A stretch of DNA of 58,194 bases from Lachnospiraceae bacterium (GCA_014804645.1 JAAUZI010000024.1:98738-156931); one strand, 5' to 3'; numbered from the stretch's first letter, positions 26,543 through 35,222 are shown. The notes: generated by a model from the sequence alone, not told the origin. Numbers and translations are program-made.

Positions 26543-26806
26543 TTGGCTAATATCAAATCCGCAAAGAAGAGAATTCTGGTAAACCGTACCAAGGCTGATA
26601 GGAATAAATCCATTAAGTCCGGCACCAAAACCGCTATCAAGAAGGTACTGGCTGCTGTTGAGTCCGGTGACAAGGCTGCCGCTGAGACTGAGTTGAAGGC
26701 TGCTACCAAGACCATTGAGATGGCTGCATCAAAAGGCATTTATCATAAGAACAATGCCGCCAGAAAGGTGTCCCGCCTGAGCAAAGCTGTAAACCAGATG
26801 GCATAG
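26543..26806 (+). CDS. rpsT: 30S ribosomal protein S20
   Basis: An 87-residue basic protein that binds 16S rRNA early in 30S assembly. ANIKSAKKRILVNRTKADRN at the start and KGIYHKNNAARKVSRLSKAV at the end are S20 signatures. The start is TTG with GGAGGTG five bases upstream; TTG or GTG starts are common for rpsT and are linked to autoregulation. Codon use is highly biased, as in other ribosomal genes. It is transcribed alone, divergent from gpr, with a strong terminator. Confidence 0.97.
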   Translation: MANIKSAKKRILVNRTKADRNKSIKSGTKTAIKKVLAAVESGDKAAAETELKAATKTIEMAASKGIYHKNNAARKVSRLSKAVNQMA

Positions 26807-26814
26807 AACATAAA

Positions 26815-26853
26815 AAGAAACATCCATACCGTCATGTGGATGTTTCTTTTTTT
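26815..26853 (+). terminator. Terminator of rpsT
   Basis: AAGAAACATCCA (26815-26826) pairs with TGGATGTTTCTT (26837-26848), followed by T's to 26853. It lies 9 bases after the stop and close to the end of the convergent TPM gene. Confidence 0.92.
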
Positions 26854-26865
26854 GCGCTTTTTTCT

Positions 26866-27774
26866 TTATCTGCGATGACTGCCGCCGCCGTGACTGTGAC
26901 CGCTTCTGCTGACGTGGGCGCCGCCCCGTCCGCTGCTGCCTCCGCCTCCCGAGGAGGAACTGGTCTGTATCCGTCTCTGGCTCACACTCTTGCGCACAAA
27001 GTCGTCTCTCTGCAGATTCATCACCGGTTTGCCGCCGACGACATAGGTGACGGCTGTGGTAGTATTCTTGCCCTCCTTGCTGCGCAGATGAGTGCCCACA
27101 AAGCTTCCGGCAATGACAACGGGAACAAATATAGCCAGCAGTCCAAACATAGTGCCGACGCCGCTGTTTTTACCGCTCATCTTGTCGGCAATACAGTTGA
27201 TACAGGCGCTGTAGGCCCTGTAGGGATTGCTCTCGACATATTGATCCACGCGGGTTAATGCCTCGTCTATATCCCGATTACTGAATTTCTCAAATATTCT
27301 GCCGCTGGTGGACAGATGTGTACCGCCCTGTCCCTCATACCAGTTGTCCAGTATCAGCGCGCCGTCCCCGTAGGGCGCATTGTATCCAAAGGCCCTGTCG
27401 TCGTAAAAATCATCTGCAATATCCTGCATGTTCAGTTTCCAGTCTGTGTAGCGATAGCCGTAAAGCTCCTTGGCCGCACTGCCCTCCACCGGCTGGCATA
27501 TAGTCACCACCACCAGATCGCAGCCGATCTCCCTCTCCTTTTCCGCAATCAGCGCTCTCAGCTTATCCTCTTCCTCGCTCGTCAATACCTCCGCATAGTC
27601 ATAGACCCGCTCCTCCGGCGCCTGGCTGTTGTTTCGCTCCCGTACAGTGCGCAGCATGCTCTTTGCCAGCACCGCCAGAATAGTCACAACAAACAGTACA
27701 CCCACAATGACAAACCAGATGCGGAAAAAATGCAGATATTGTTTCTGGGCTTCTTTCTTAAAATCATTCTCCAT
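26866..27774 (-). CDS. TPM-domain membrane protein
   Basis: A 302-residue protein with an N-terminal membrane segment (about 17-40), then a TPM (TLP18.3/Psb32/MOLO-1) domain with VYDYAEVLTSEEEDKLRALIAEKEREIGCDLVVVTI and YGDGALILDNW, then a second membrane segment (about 205-225) and a Ser/Gly/His-rich tail (SSSSGGGGSSGRGG ... SGHSHGGGSHRR) like that of other bacterial TPM proteins. Role in envelope maintenance is a guess. The start at MENDFKKEAQ follows AGAGGTAAAA, which is the tail of a palindromic repeat (27775-27868). It pairs with the zinc-ribbon gene upstream. Confidence 0.82.
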   Translation of the reverse strand: MENDFKKEAQKQYLHFFRIWFVIVGVLFVVTILAVLAKSMLRTVRERNNSQAPEERVYDYAEVLTSEEEDKLRALIAEKEREIGCDLVVVTICQPVEGSAAKELYGYRYTDWKLNMQDIADDFYDDRAFGYNAPYGDGALILDNWYEGQGGTHLSTSGRIFEKFSNRDIDEALTRVDQYVESNPYRAYSACINCIADKMSGKNSGVGTMFGLLAIFVPVVIAGSFVGTHLRSKEGKNTTTAVTYVVGGKPVMNLQRDDFVRKSVSQRRIQTSSSSGGGGSSGRGGAHVSRSGHSHGGGSHRR

Positions 27775-27868
27775 TTTTACCTCTTTCTTGCATATCTGTA
27801 GTTGGCAAAGCCAACTACTGCTAGCCTGCGATACTGCGTGAATCAGTATTTGAAAATTTATTTTCAAA
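27775..27868 (-). repeat. Full copy A of the intergenic palindromic repeat (type I)
   Basis: On the minus strand, in order: palindrome TTTGAAAA..TTTTCAAA (27849-27868); TACTGATTCACGCAG; TATCGCA; a 9-base-pair hairpin GTAGTTGGC/GCCAACTAC with loop TTT; then AGATATGC and a purine tail AAGAAAGAGGTAAAA directly before the TPM start. The repeat thus supplies that gene's ribosome-binding site. It matches copy B (36303) almost base for base outside the variable stem. Confidence 0.85.
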
Positions 27869-27916
27869 CTTTACCTCTTTCCTGCATATCGCAGATTTCG
27901 CCTGTGATGTCGCAAC
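27869..27916 (-). repeat. Partial type I copy next to copy A
   Basis: On the minus strand it reads GCGACATCACAGGCG, AAATCTGCGATATGC, then AGGAAAGAGGTAAAG, the same GATATGC plus GAAAGAGGTAAA tail as copies A and B. It lies in tandem with copy A, but its tail is not followed by a start codon. The stem is imperfect. Confidence 0.65.
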
Positions 27917-27934
27917 ATTCAAAGTTTCTTTATT

Positions 27935-28915
27935 TTACCCAACTATACAACCTATCATCGCTATGATCGCAGTCAGGCAGGCCCACAGCGTTGCTCCATA
28001 AGCCCATACCTTGGCCTTGGAAATGGGGGTGGTTCCGATAATCTTCCCCGTCTGTCCATTCACATAGAAAGGATATTCTTTGTCCTTGTAGCTGTAGCGA
28101 TATACCCACACCGGCAGCAGATCAAACTCCGTGTCGGGATTCGGAGCCGTAATGCTCCTGTTTGCGGGTGCCAGAGAGGAATATCCGCTGATACTCTTCT
28201 GCAGCATGGTGGCTGCACTGCTCTCCATCTTGGCATGGGCCCGCCCCTCGATCAGTTCCGCCGCCATATTGTACTTCTCTCCCAGAAAACCGGACATATA
28301 CTCCGGCTGAAAGGGAACCAACTCTCCATAATTATACGGCTCCAGCAGATCCATGATGCCATCCGGCATCTTCACTGAGGCATCCGCCGGAATTCCCTCA
28401 AACTCAATGCTCATGTCCCGCACTACCTGATAGTAGGAGGACTCCGTATACTCCACATTGCCTGCCACCCAGGTGCGGCGTTTCACGCCCTCTCCCTGGA
28501 ACTGGCAGCGAGTATGATAATTGTACATCCAAAAAGGTATGTATTCTCCCGTCATAGTGTTCAGACGCACCTCAGACAGAAAATCCGTGGGTGCAAAAGT
28601 ACACTTCTTGAATTTTTCCCGTATCAGTCCCTTGACACTCTCCTTGCCCAGCTTAAAGGGAATAATCCTGCCCGGAGTGTAGGCTCCCTCTATCCGCTCG
28701 TCCAGAATGATATAATGGTCGCAATAGGGGCATTGCAGGGCTGACGTGTGTTCCGTGTATATCACCTCTGCGCCGCAGTTCGGGCAAACCTGCATCTGCG
28801 CGTGTTCATGCTGCCGCTCGTCACTTTTCTCGCTGTCACAGTAAGGACAGTACATCATTTTTTTCTCAGGACTGTAGACAGAATTACCACCACAGTTCTT
28901 GCACTTAAATATCAT
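27935..28915 (-). CDS. Zinc-ribbon protein with C-terminal membrane segment
   Basis: A 326-residue protein. Two zinc ribbons open it: CKNCGGN..CPYCDS (4-27) and CPNCGAEV..CPYCDHY (about 38-60). A mixed domain follows (PFKLGKESVKGLIREKFKKC; WMYNYHTRCQFQGEG) and a C-terminal hydrophobic anchor (about 300-325). This layout is common in Firmicutes next to TPM or SPFH proteins, which fits its neighbour. GGAGAAT precedes the chosen ATG; the upstream frame has no signal. Function unknown; a scaffold or membrane-associated adaptor is possible. Confidence 0.75.
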   Translation of the reverse strand: MIFKCKNCGGNSVYSPEKKMMYCPYCDSEKSDERQHEHAQMQVCPNCGAEVIYTEHTSALQCPYCDHYIILDERIEGAYTPGRIIPFKLGKESVKGLIREKFKKCTFAPTDFLSEVRLNTMTGEYIPFWMYNYHTRCQFQGEGVKRRTWVAGNVEYTESSYYQVVRDMSIEFEGIPADASVKMPDGIMDLLEPYNYGELVPFQPEYMSGFLGEKYNMAAELIEGRAHAKMESSAATMLQKSISGYSSLAPANRSITAPNPDTEFDLLPVWVYRYSYKDKEYPFYVNGQTGKIIGTTPISKAKVWAYGATLWACLTAIIAMIGCIVG

Positions 28916-29124
28916 GTTTATTCTCCTTCCCTCATATTTTAAACTGCTTGTAACACTCCAAATCAATGTCTCACTATATTGTACCAAAAAGTCTGCATTT
29001 CCGCAATGCACAAATCAAGTGCATCCAATGAAAGCGTAAATTGACAATATGGCACAAAAAGACTACAGCGGCTATAAAGCTATGAAAAAACATACCGATA
29101 TTTACATTAGTTAACAGTGACAGC

Positions 29125-29170
29125 AGCCACGGATGGCATGGACAAACGTTCAATGCCGTCCGTGGCTTTA
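29125..29170 (+). promoter_or_regulatory. Terminator-like hairpin upstream of the plus-strand gene at 29202
   Basis: Fifteen-base arms (29125-29139 and 29153-29167; AGCCACGGATGGCAT with one mismatch) enclose a 13-base loop and are followed by TTATTTGTT. No plus-strand gene lies upstream, so it is either an attenuator in the leader of the 29202 gene or the end of a small RNA. A TTGACA stands at about 29040-29045, but its -10 is poor. Confidence 0.55.
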
Positions 29171-29201
29171 TTTGTTCAGACAACAATAGGAGGTAGCTAC
29201 A

Positions 29202-29840
29202 ATGAGAATCGATATGACAGATTCCGCCATAGCGGGCACAGTTTCACGAACAAAACGCTTTTCGGGTGTTCGATCCGCCCACAGGAAGGACAGCTTGGGG
29301 CAGACACAGCCGGACGGCAATATGTTTCAGGAATGGCTGCGGGAAGAAACCGAGAAAAAAGAGGGACTATCGGACGATGAGACCGTCGTAAAGACACCCG
29401 CCGACAGAATCGAGGCGGCAAAGGTCTGCGAAACCGCTCTAAATGGCGGTGGACAGATATTAAACAGTATACGCACTGTTCCCAAGGTGCCCTACGGATA
29501 TCTCGCCAAGGACGGAGTTATCAACTACAACGGGGTAGTATTTACCTGTGATGAGAAGACAAACAGCATCTGTCTGGGAGATATGACAGACAAAAAGCAG
29601 GTCCTCAATATCCCCCTCTCCGGCGGCGGCCACCTGAAAGTAAACAGGAAAAATCTCGGCCAGCTTTCCAAAGCCATCGGCATGTTCTCTCCGGAGGATA
29701 TAAACCTGATTATGCGCGCTATACACTTGGACACAAAGGTACAGTCTGTCCAGAAGGAAGTGGATGACTTGGAGGCCGGTGTGGGCGAGCAGATTGCCGA
29801 TGGCGGCAGCACCGAAACGGATAATAAAATGGAGGAATGA
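29202..29840 (+). CDS. Unknown soluble protein
   Basis: A 212-residue protein, no signal or membrane segment. The N-terminal third is polar (SRTKRFSGVRSAHRKDSLGQTQPDG; EWLREETEKKEG). A compact middle part (GYLAKDGVINYNGVVFTCDEKTNSICLGD; LSGGGHLKVNRKNLGQLSKAIGMFSPEDINLIMRAI) may be the folded core, and the C-terminus is acidic. AGGAGG lies 8 bases before the ATG. It is a single gene between a leader hairpin and its own terminator, on the strand opposite its neighbours. I recognise no family. Confidence 0.75.
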   Translation: MRIDMTDSAIAGTVSRTKRFSGVRSAHRKDSLGQTQPDGNMFQEWLREETEKKEGLSDDETVVKTPADRIEAAKVCETALNGGGQILNSIRTVPKVPYGYLAKDGVINYNGVVFTCDEKTNSICLGDMTDKKQVLNIPLSGGGHLKVNRKNLGQLSKAIGMFSPEDINLIMRAIHLDTKVQSVQKEVDDLEAGVGEQIADGGSTETDNKMEE

Positions 29841-29866
29841 TTCAGACGGTCGGCTTTAGCAGACAG

Positions 29867-29916
29867 ACAGGCACCGGATTTGGGTATAAACCCTTTGTCC
29901 GATGCCTGTTGTTTTT
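29867..29916 (+). terminator. Terminator after the 29202 gene
   Basis: ACAGGCACCGGA pairs with TCCGATGCCTGT (29867-29909, few mismatches, with an inner GGGT/ACCC stem), followed by TGTTTTT. It also lies just beyond the tpiA stop (29934) of the convergent strand. Confidence 0.85.
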
Positions 29917-29933
29917 ACGTTTTTACATATAAC

Positions 29934-30686
29934 TTACTTATTATAGTTTACGATCTGACCAAAATCCGGTTTCAGGGATGCGCCGCCCACCAGTCCGCCG
30001 TCGATATCAGGCTGTGCAAACAGCTCGGGAGCGCTGGAGGCAGACACGGAACCGCCGTACTGAATACGGATGGCAGCCGCAGTGGCCTCGTCATAAATCT
30101 CTGCAATGCAGTCGCGGATGGCCTTGCAGACCTCCTGAGCCTGCTCGGTGGTAGCCACCTTGCCTGTGCCAATGGCCCAGATAGGCTCATAGGCGATGAC
30201 TGCGGATGCAGCCTGCTCTGCTGTCACATTCAGGAAAGCGATCTTGATCTGCTGACGAATCCAGTCGATCGTAATGCCCTGCTCCCTCTGGGTCAGGGAC
30301 TCACCACAGCAGATGATGGGAGTGATGCCGTGCTCAAAGGCTTTCAGCACCTTCTTATTCACTGTCTCGTCCGTCTCAGCAAAGTACTCTCTTCTCTCGG
30401 AGTGACCGATGATAACATATTTTACGCCCACATCCGTCAGCATGCCCGGAGCGATCTCTCCGGTGAAAGCACCCTTATCCTCAAAATACATGTTCTCTGC
30501 ACCGATCTGGATATTGGTGCCCTTGGCTGCCTCCATGGCAGGGATGATGTCGATGGCGGGTACGCAGAACACCACGTCCACCTCGTCATTTACCACCAGA
30601 GGCTTTAAGGTATTTACCAGTTCTACTGCCTGGCTGGGAGTCATATTCATCTTCCAGTTGCCGGCAATGATTTTCTTTCTTGCCAT
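29934..30686 (-). CDS. tpiA: Triosephosphate isomerase
   Basis: Interconverts dihydroxyacetone phosphate and glyceraldehyde-3-phosphate. The 250-residue TIM barrel has AGNWKMN (Lys 12), GHSERR (His 95), the catalytic [11 protein letters not shown] (Glu 167) and GGSVS for phosphate binding. AAAAAAGGAG precedes the ATG. It is last in the gap-pgk-mazG-tpiA run, 28 bases after the MazG gene. The spacer contains GATATGCGGAAC, a fragment like the GATATGC part of the palindromic repeat family. Confidence 0.97.
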   Translation of the reverse strand: MARKKIIAGNWKMNMTPSQAVELVNTLKPLVVNDEVDVVFCVPAIDIIPAMEAAKGTNIQIGAENMYFEDKGAFTGEIAPGMLTDVGVKYVIIGHSERREYFAETDETVNKKVLKAFEHGITPIICCGESLTQREQGITIDWIRQQIKIAFLNVTAEQAASAVIAYEPIWAIGTGKVATTEQAQEVCKAIRDCIAEIYDEATAAAIRIQYGGSVSASSAPELFAQPDIDGGLVGGASLKPDFGQIVNYNK

Positions 30687-30714
30687 AATCTTCTCCTTTT
30701 TTAGTTCCGCATAT

Positions 30715-31044
30715 CTATTTCCAGCGGGTCATGTTACTCTCTACTTTTTCTGTATAGGCATGCTTTAATTCATCGGCTGTAATCCCATAACACAGAAGCG
30801 TCTCGCTATAATACATCAACACATCCGCCATCTCTTCCACAAGATGCGCTCTGAGCTGTGCATCTTCCGTGGCTCTCTGACAACCATTCTTCTTTATGAT
30901 ATCAATTACCTCGCCGATTTCACTAACCATAAACAACAGCTTTTCCCTGCTAAGTTCCGGACCAAAAGGTTTCCACCTGTCCTTATATTCCTCCAGAAGT
31001 TTTCTCTGCAGCTCCAGCATCTCATTTACAGTAAAGTCTGCCAC
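30715..31044 (-). CDS. MazG-like nucleotide pyrophosphohydrolase
   Basis: A 109-residue all-helical protein with the MazG pattern: [12 protein letters not shown] then [10 protein letters not shown], where the Glu and Asp residues bind magnesium. Such single-domain enzymes hydrolyse nucleoside triphosphates, often as house-cleaning of damaged nucleotides. The start is GTG, 12 bases after the pgk stop, with a weak site (GCGGGG). Its place inside a glycolytic operon, between pgk and tpiA, is unusual. Substrate unknown. Confidence 0.8.
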   Translation of the reverse strand: MADFTVNEMLELQRKLLEEYKDRWKPFGPELSREKLLFMVSEIGEVIDIIKKNGCQRATEDAQLRAHLVEEMADVLMYYSETLLCYGITADELKHAYTEKVESNMTRWK

Positions 31045-31056
31045 GCCGGCCCCGCT

Positions 31057-32283
31057 TCAAGCCTTGTCGTCAGCCGCAGCCACGCCGGGAAGGGTCTTGC
31101 CCTCCAGGAACTCCAGGGAAGCGCCGCCGCCGGTGGAGATATGGCTCATCTTGTCGCCGAAACCAAGCTGGTTAACGGCCGCTGCGGAATCGCCGCCGCC
31201 GATGATGGTGGTAGCATCTGTCTCAGCCAGAGACTTGGCCACTGCGATGGTACCTGCCGCCAGGGTAGGATTCTCAAACACGCCCATGGGACCGTTCCAA
31301 ACCACAGTCTTAGCGCTTTTTACAGCATCTGCATACATAGCCGCGGTCTTGGGTCCGATATCACAGCCCTCTCTGTCCGCAGGCATATCTTCCACGCCAT
31401 ATACTTCTGTCTCCACCTCGGCATCAATGGGGTTGGGGAACTTTTCGATGGTCACGGAATCCACAGGGAGCAGCAGTTTCTTGCCCAGTTTCTCGGCCTT
31501 TTCCATCATCTCCTTGCAGTAATCCAGTTTCTCATTGTCCACCAGAGAGTTGCCGATCTCATAGCCCTGTGCCTTCAGGAAGGTGTAAGCCATGCCGCCG
31601 CCGATAATCAGGGTATCGCACTTCTCCAGCAGATTGGAGATAACGTTCAGCTTGTCGGCAACCTTGGCGCCGCCTAAGATAGCTACAAAAGGTCTCACCG
31701 GATTCTCCACCGCATTGCCCAGGAAATTGATCTCCTTCTGCATCAGGTAGCCCACCACGTTGGAGCCGCCCTTGGCGGTAATGCACTTGGTCACACCCTC
31801 AACGGAGGCATGTGCCCTGTGGGAGGAACCGAATGCGTCACATACATAGTCGTCTGCCAGATCAGCCAGCTCCTTGGAGAACTGCTCGCCGTTCTTGGTC
31901 TCCTCTGTGCCGCGGAAACGGGTATTCTGCAGTAGCACAACGTCTCCCTCTTTCATGGCCTCCACAGCTGCGGTGGCAGCCTCGCCGGTCACGTTGTAAT
32001 CTGCGACAAACACAACCTCCTTGCCCAGTTTCTCGGACAGTCTCTTTGCAACGGGAGCCAGGGACTCCTTCTCGTTGGGACCTTCCTTAACCTTGCCCAG
32101 GTGGGAGCACAGAATCACCTTGCCGCCGTCGTTGATCAGTTTCTGGATCGTGGGCAGAGCCGCCACGATACGGGTCTCGTCGGTAATCTCTCCGCCCTTT
32201 AAAGGTACATTAAAATCACATCTGACCAGAACTCTTCTTCCTTTTACGTTGATGTCATCAACGGATTTCTTGTTTAAACCCAT
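31057..32283 (-). CDS. pgk: Phosphoglycerate kinase
   Basis: Transfers phosphate from 1,3-bisphosphoglycerate to ADP in glycolysis. The 408-residue two-domain protein has [11 protein letters not shown] (19-29), [11 protein letters not shown], the hinge region, [26 protein letters not shown] and the nucleotide site [13 protein letters not shown] near the C-terminus. AAAGGAG precedes the ATG. It follows gap by 93 bases with a strong hairpin between them, so relative expression of gap and pgk may be set there. Confidence 0.97.
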   Translation of the reverse strand: MGLNKKSVDDINVKGRRVLVRCDFNVPLKGGEITDETRIVAALPTIQKLINDGGKVILCSHLGKVKEGPNEKESLAPVAKRLSEKLGKEVVFVADYNVTGEAATAAVEAMKEGDVVLLQNTRFRGTEETKNGEQFSKELADLADDYVCDAFGSSHRAHASVEGVTKCITAKGGSNVVGYLMQKEINFLGNAVENPVRPFVAILGGAKVADKLNVISNLLEKCDTLIIGGGMAYTFLKAQGYEIGNSLVDNEKLDYCKEMMEKAEKLGKKLLLPVDSVTIEKFPNPIDAEVETEVYGVEDMPADREGCDIGPKTAAMYADAVKSAKTVVWNGPMGVFENPTLAAGTIAVAKSLAETDATTIIGGGDSAAAVNQLGFGDKMSHISTGGGASLEFLEGKTLPGVAAADDKA

Positions 32284-32329
32284 TTCTTTAATCTCCTTTA
32301 TAAGTCATAAAATTAGTTTCTTAAAAGTT

Positions 32330-32357
32330 AAGGGTCCGGTCCAAGGACCGGACCCTT
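32330..32357 (-). terminator. Intercistronic hairpin between gap and pgk
   Basis: A perfect 13-base stem (AAGGGTCCGGTCC and its complement) with a 2-base loop. On the minus strand it is followed by AACTTTTAAG, a weak T-run. It may be a leaky terminator, an RNA 3'-end protector for the abundant gap message, or a processing site. Confidence 0.65.
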
Positions 32358-32376
32358 ATAGGTCTTCTTATAATAC

Positions 32377-33390
32377 TTAAGCCAGCTCGCTGAAATACTT
32401 GATGGTACGAACCATCTGAGAGGTGTAGCTGTTCTCGTTGTCATACCAGGAAACAACCTGTACCAGAGAGTTGCCGTCCTCCATCTTGGAAACCATGGTC
32501 TGGGTAGCGTCGAAGATGGAACCGTAGGTGCTGCCGATCACATCGGAGGATACGATCTCGTCCTCATTGTAAGCGAAGGACTCGGTAGCAGCAGCTTTCA
32601 TAGCGGCGTTGATGCCCTCTTTGGTAACCTCACCCTTAACAACGGCTACCAGAATCGTGGTGGAACCGGTAGGGGTAGGTACGCGCTGTGCGGAGCCGAT
32701 CAGCTTGCCGTTCAGCTCAGGGATAACCAGGCCGATTGCCTTAGCAGCGCCGGTGGAGTTGGGAACGATGTTGCAAGCGCCTGCGCGGCTTCTTCTCAGA
32801 TCACCCTTTCTCTGAGGACCATCCAGAATCATCTGGTCGCCGGTGTAAGCGTGTACGGTGGTCATGATACCGCTCTGGATCGCTGCGAAATCATTCAGAG
32901 CCTTAGCCATGGGAGCCAGGCAGTTGGTGGTGCAGGATGCTGCGGAAATAACGGTATCCTCAGCCTTTAAGGTGTCATGGTTTACATTGTATACGATGGT
33001 AGGAAGGTCATTGCCTGCGGGAGCAGAGATAACAACCTTGCGGGCGCCAGCGGTAACATGTGCGGAAGCCTTCTCCTTGGAGGTATAGAAACCGGTACAC
33101 TCCAGAACCACGTCTACCTTCAGTTCGCCCCAGGGGAGCTTGGAGGCGTCTGCCTCTTTGTAGATGGTGATGGTCTTGCCGTTCACAGTGATGCTGTCCT
33201 CTCCGGCCACTACGCTGTCAGCGTACTTATACTTGCCCTGAGAAGAATCATACTTCAACAGATGCGCCAGCATCTTGGGGCTGGTCAGATCATTGATTGC
33301 CACTACCTCATAGCCCTCTGCGTCGAACATCTGTCTGAAAGCCAGACGACCAATACGGCCAAAACCATTAATTGCTACTCTTACTGCCAT
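32377..33390 (-). CDS. gap: Glyceraldehyde-3-phosphate dehydrogenase, type I
   Basis: Converts glyceraldehyde-3-phosphate to 1,3-bisphosphoglycerate with NAD. The 337-residue protein has the Rossmann start [11 protein letters not shown] (5-15), the catalytic [12 protein letters not shown] (Cys 153), the NAD-specific type Asp 33-34 region (AINDLT), and [14 protein letters not shown] near the end. Codon use is strongly biased, as expected for a highly expressed gene. AGGAGGAAAC precedes the ATG. It heads the gap-pgk-mazG-tpiA cluster. Confidence 0.97.
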   Translation of the reverse strand: MAVRVAINGFGRIGRLAFRQMFDAEGYEVVAINDLTSPKMLAHLLKYDSSQGKYKYADSVVAGEDSITVNGKTITIYKEADASKLPWGELKVDVVLECTGFYTSKEKASAHVTAGARKVVISAPAGNDLPTIVYNVNHDTLKAEDTVISAASCTTNCLAPMAKALNDFAAIQSGIMTTVHAYTGDQMILDGPQRKGDLRRSRAGACNIVPNSTGAAKAIGLVIPELNGKLIGSAQRVPTPTGSTTILVAVVKGEVTKEGINAAMKAAATESFAYNEDEIVSSDVIGSTYGSIFDATQTMVSKMEDGNSLVQVVSWYDNENSYTSQMVRTIKYFSELA

Positions 33391-33420
33391 TTTAGTTTCC
33401 TCCTAAAATTTATTATATTA

Positions 33421-33487
33421 TTTTGACAAGTAAGTCCACAGGCTGCCAATCCTGACGCCCACGGCTTGTCAAAATTTTGTCAACACT
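33421..33487 (-). promoter_or_regulatory. Possible operator or leader structure upstream of gap
   Basis: TTTTGACAAG (33421-33430) and CTTGTCAAAA (33465-33474) form an inverted repeat with a 34-base spacer. A further TTGTCAA is spaced four bases from the second arm, as a direct repeat. The elements lie just downstream of the gap promoter, where a repressor of central glycolytic genes or a leader RNA fold would act. The regulator is not known. Confidence 0.4.
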
Positions 33488-33490
33488 GAT

Positions 33491-33519
33491 ATTTTACCTA
33501 ATTCCTGTCCAAAATTCAA
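33491..33519 (-). promoter_or_regulatory. Predicted promoter of the gap cluster
   Basis: TTGAAT (33514-33519) and TAAAAT (33491-33496) are 17 bases apart on the minus strand, about 95 bases upstream of gap. It is nearly back to back with the plus-strand promoter at 33595. Confidence 0.75.
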
Positions 33520-33594
33520 GATGTAAATTAAAAATAATTGACAAAACTGGGAATTTTTACAGTTTGTTAATAATTGCGGTTTTTTTTCTTCCTC

Positions 33595-33623
33595 TTGCAC
33601 TCTTTTGGTGAAGGCGCTATACT
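33595..33623 (+). promoter_or_regulatory. Predicted promoter of the PHP phosphatase gene
   Basis: TTGCAC (33595-33600) and TATACT (33618-33623) are 17 bases apart, 54 bases before the start codon. Confidence 0.8.
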
Positions 33624-33676
33624 TTTACTGTAATCATTCAAGACAGCATAAATCAACATAAGAAAGGAGACAAACC

Positions 33677-34495
33677 ATGTCCATCAAAGCCGACTGCCAT
33701 CTGCACTCCTCTCACTCCGGAGATTCGGACGCCTCCATGGAGGATATGATCCGGGAGGGAATCCGCCGGGGGCTTACCCATATGTGCTTTACCGAGCACA
33801 ACGATTTTGACTATCCCGTGTCGGAGGACACGCCCCAGGGCATGTTTGAACTGAATGCGGACGCCTACCTCTACGATTTGATCCGGCTGAGGGAAAAATA
33901 TGCCGGGCAGATTCAGCTCCTTTTCGGGGTAGAGCTGGGCCTGCAGCCCCACCTGATGCGGCGCAACGCCATTTTTGCCAAGGCTCACGACTACGACTTC
34001 ATCATCGGCTCCTCCCATATCTGCGGGGGCAGGGACCCCTATTATCCCGCTTTTTACGAGGGGCGCAGCCAGGAGGAGGCATATCGGGAATATTTTCAGA
34101 GCATCATAGACAATATCAAAAAGTTTGAAAACTTCGATGTATATGGCCATCTGGACTATGTGGTGCGCTACGGTCCCGAAAAGGACCTTGGCTATACCTA
34201 TGAAAAATATGGTGATCTGTTTGACAGGATACTGGAACTGCTGCTGGAAAAGGGGAAGGGACTGGAAATCAATACCGGCGGGATTCAGGGAGGACTTAGA
34301 GACGTGCATCCCTGTATCGAGGTTGTCCGCCGCTATAAGCAAAAAGGGGGCGAGATCATCACCATCGGCTCCGATGCCCATGATCCCGCCAAGATCGCCG
34401 CCGATTTCCACAGGGCCGAGGAGGTTCTGCAGGAATGCGGTTTCCGGTATTATACTGTCTTTGAAAAACGCCAGCCGGAGTTTATACGCTTTTGA
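33677..34495 (+). CDS. hisK: PHP-domain histidinol-phosphatase (HisJ/HisK type)
   Basis: Likely removes phosphate from L-histidinol phosphate in histidine synthesis. The 272-residue PHP protein has the metal ligands HLHSSHSGD (His 8, His 10), FTEHNDFD, GVELGLQP, GSSHICGG, VYGHLDYVVRYG and GSDAHDP, all in family order. It stands apart from any his operon here, so other phosphoesterase substrates remain possible. AAAGGAG precedes the ATG. It converges with the next gene, with only two bases between the stop codons. Confidence 0.85.
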   Translation: MSIKADCHLHSSHSGDSDASMEDMIREGIRRGLTHMCFTEHNDFDYPVSEDTPQGMFELNADAYLYDLIRLREKYAGQIQLLFGVELGLQPHLMRRNAIFAKAHDYDFIIGSSHICGGRDPYYPAFYEGRSQEEAYREYFQSIIDNIKKFENFDVYGHLDYVVRYGPEKDLGYTYEKYGDLFDRILELLLEKGKGLEINTGGIQGGLRDVHPCIEVVRRYKQKGGEIITIGSDAHDPAKIAADFHRAEEVLQECGFRYYTVFEKRQPEFIRF

Positions 34496-34497
34496 CG

Positions 34498-35028
34498 TTA
34501 ACTATATGGGCACAACACCACGATTTTCGCCGGGGTGGTCTGGGCCGGTATACTCCTGGTTGAGCTGCTGTACACTACCACCAGATCATTGTTTGCGGGA
34601 CTTCCCATGAACCGCTGGTTATTGGTGGTGGTGATCTCCACGCTGCCGTTTAGATTCAGCTGCAGCGTCATATCCTGGTTTACAAGAGATTTGTTGTAGT
34701 AATCCACATCCACCATCTGCCCCATCATCTGAGGCACTACCACCGCCGCCCTGTACTGGGGCGGGTAGATCAGGGGCACCGGCTCATCCGTGCGGTAATA
34801 CATGGTTACCTCCATCCCCTCCCGCAGCATCACAAAATCCAGGGCGAAGGTGGTGGGAGATACCAGAAAATTCACCAGATTCCCGTCCTGATCCTCCAGC
34901 CCCACAAATATCATGCAGCCGTCCGCCCGGCGATTGCCGATTCTCGTAGGCTCCATGCTCACAATAGTTCCCTGTATGCCCCGATAGCTCTTTTCTCTTC
35001 TTCGATTTCCGTTAAACTGCATATCCAT
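34498..35028 (-). CDS. Unknown small protein with beta-rich fold
   Basis: A 176-residue protein without signal peptide. The first half (RGIQGTIVSMEPTRIGNRRADGCMIFVGLEDQDGNLVNFLVSPTTFALD; LREGMEVTMYYRTDEPVPLIYPPQY) looks like an OB-type beta-barrel; the second (MTLQLNLNGSVEITTTNNQ ... SPANNDLVVVYSSSTRSIP) is strand-rich and may be a second barrel. I recognise no named family. The ATG is preceded by GAAAGAGGTATAAA, part of a partial type I repeat. It ends two bases from the convergent PHP gene. Confidence 0.7.
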   Translation of the reverse strand: MDMQFNGNRRREKSYRGIQGTIVSMEPTRIGNRRADGCMIFVGLEDQDGNLVNFLVSPTTFALDFVMLREGMEVTMYYRTDEPVPLIYPPQYRAAVVVPQMMGQMVDVDYYNKSLVNQDMTLQLNLNGSVEITTTNNQRFMGSPANNDLVVVYSSSTRSIPAQTTPAKIVVLCPYS

Positions 35029-35083
35029 TTTATACCTCTTTCCTGCATATGGCGTGCCCATGACACTATGCCGTCAGTATTTC
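35029..35083 (-). repeat. Partial copy of the type I palindromic repeat
   Basis: On the minus strand: AAATACTGACGGCATAGTG, a short hairpin-like middle (GGGCACGCC), then ATATGCAGGAAAGAGGTATAAA directly before the start codon at 35028. The TACTGA start and GAAAGAGGTA tail match copies A and B; the first palindrome is lost. The rest of 35084-35222 holds nothing I can call. Confidence 0.6.
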
Positions 35084-35222
35084 CCGAGCAGCCTTTGCCC
35101 ATGGCCGCCCCGGTATGTTTCTTCCCGGCGGCAAACCATTTCGGGCAAACTGCTGTCTCTTTCATAGTATGCGCCAGGGCATGTTCAGTTTCCAACGCCT
35201 ATCGGAACTTATGCATCCAAAA

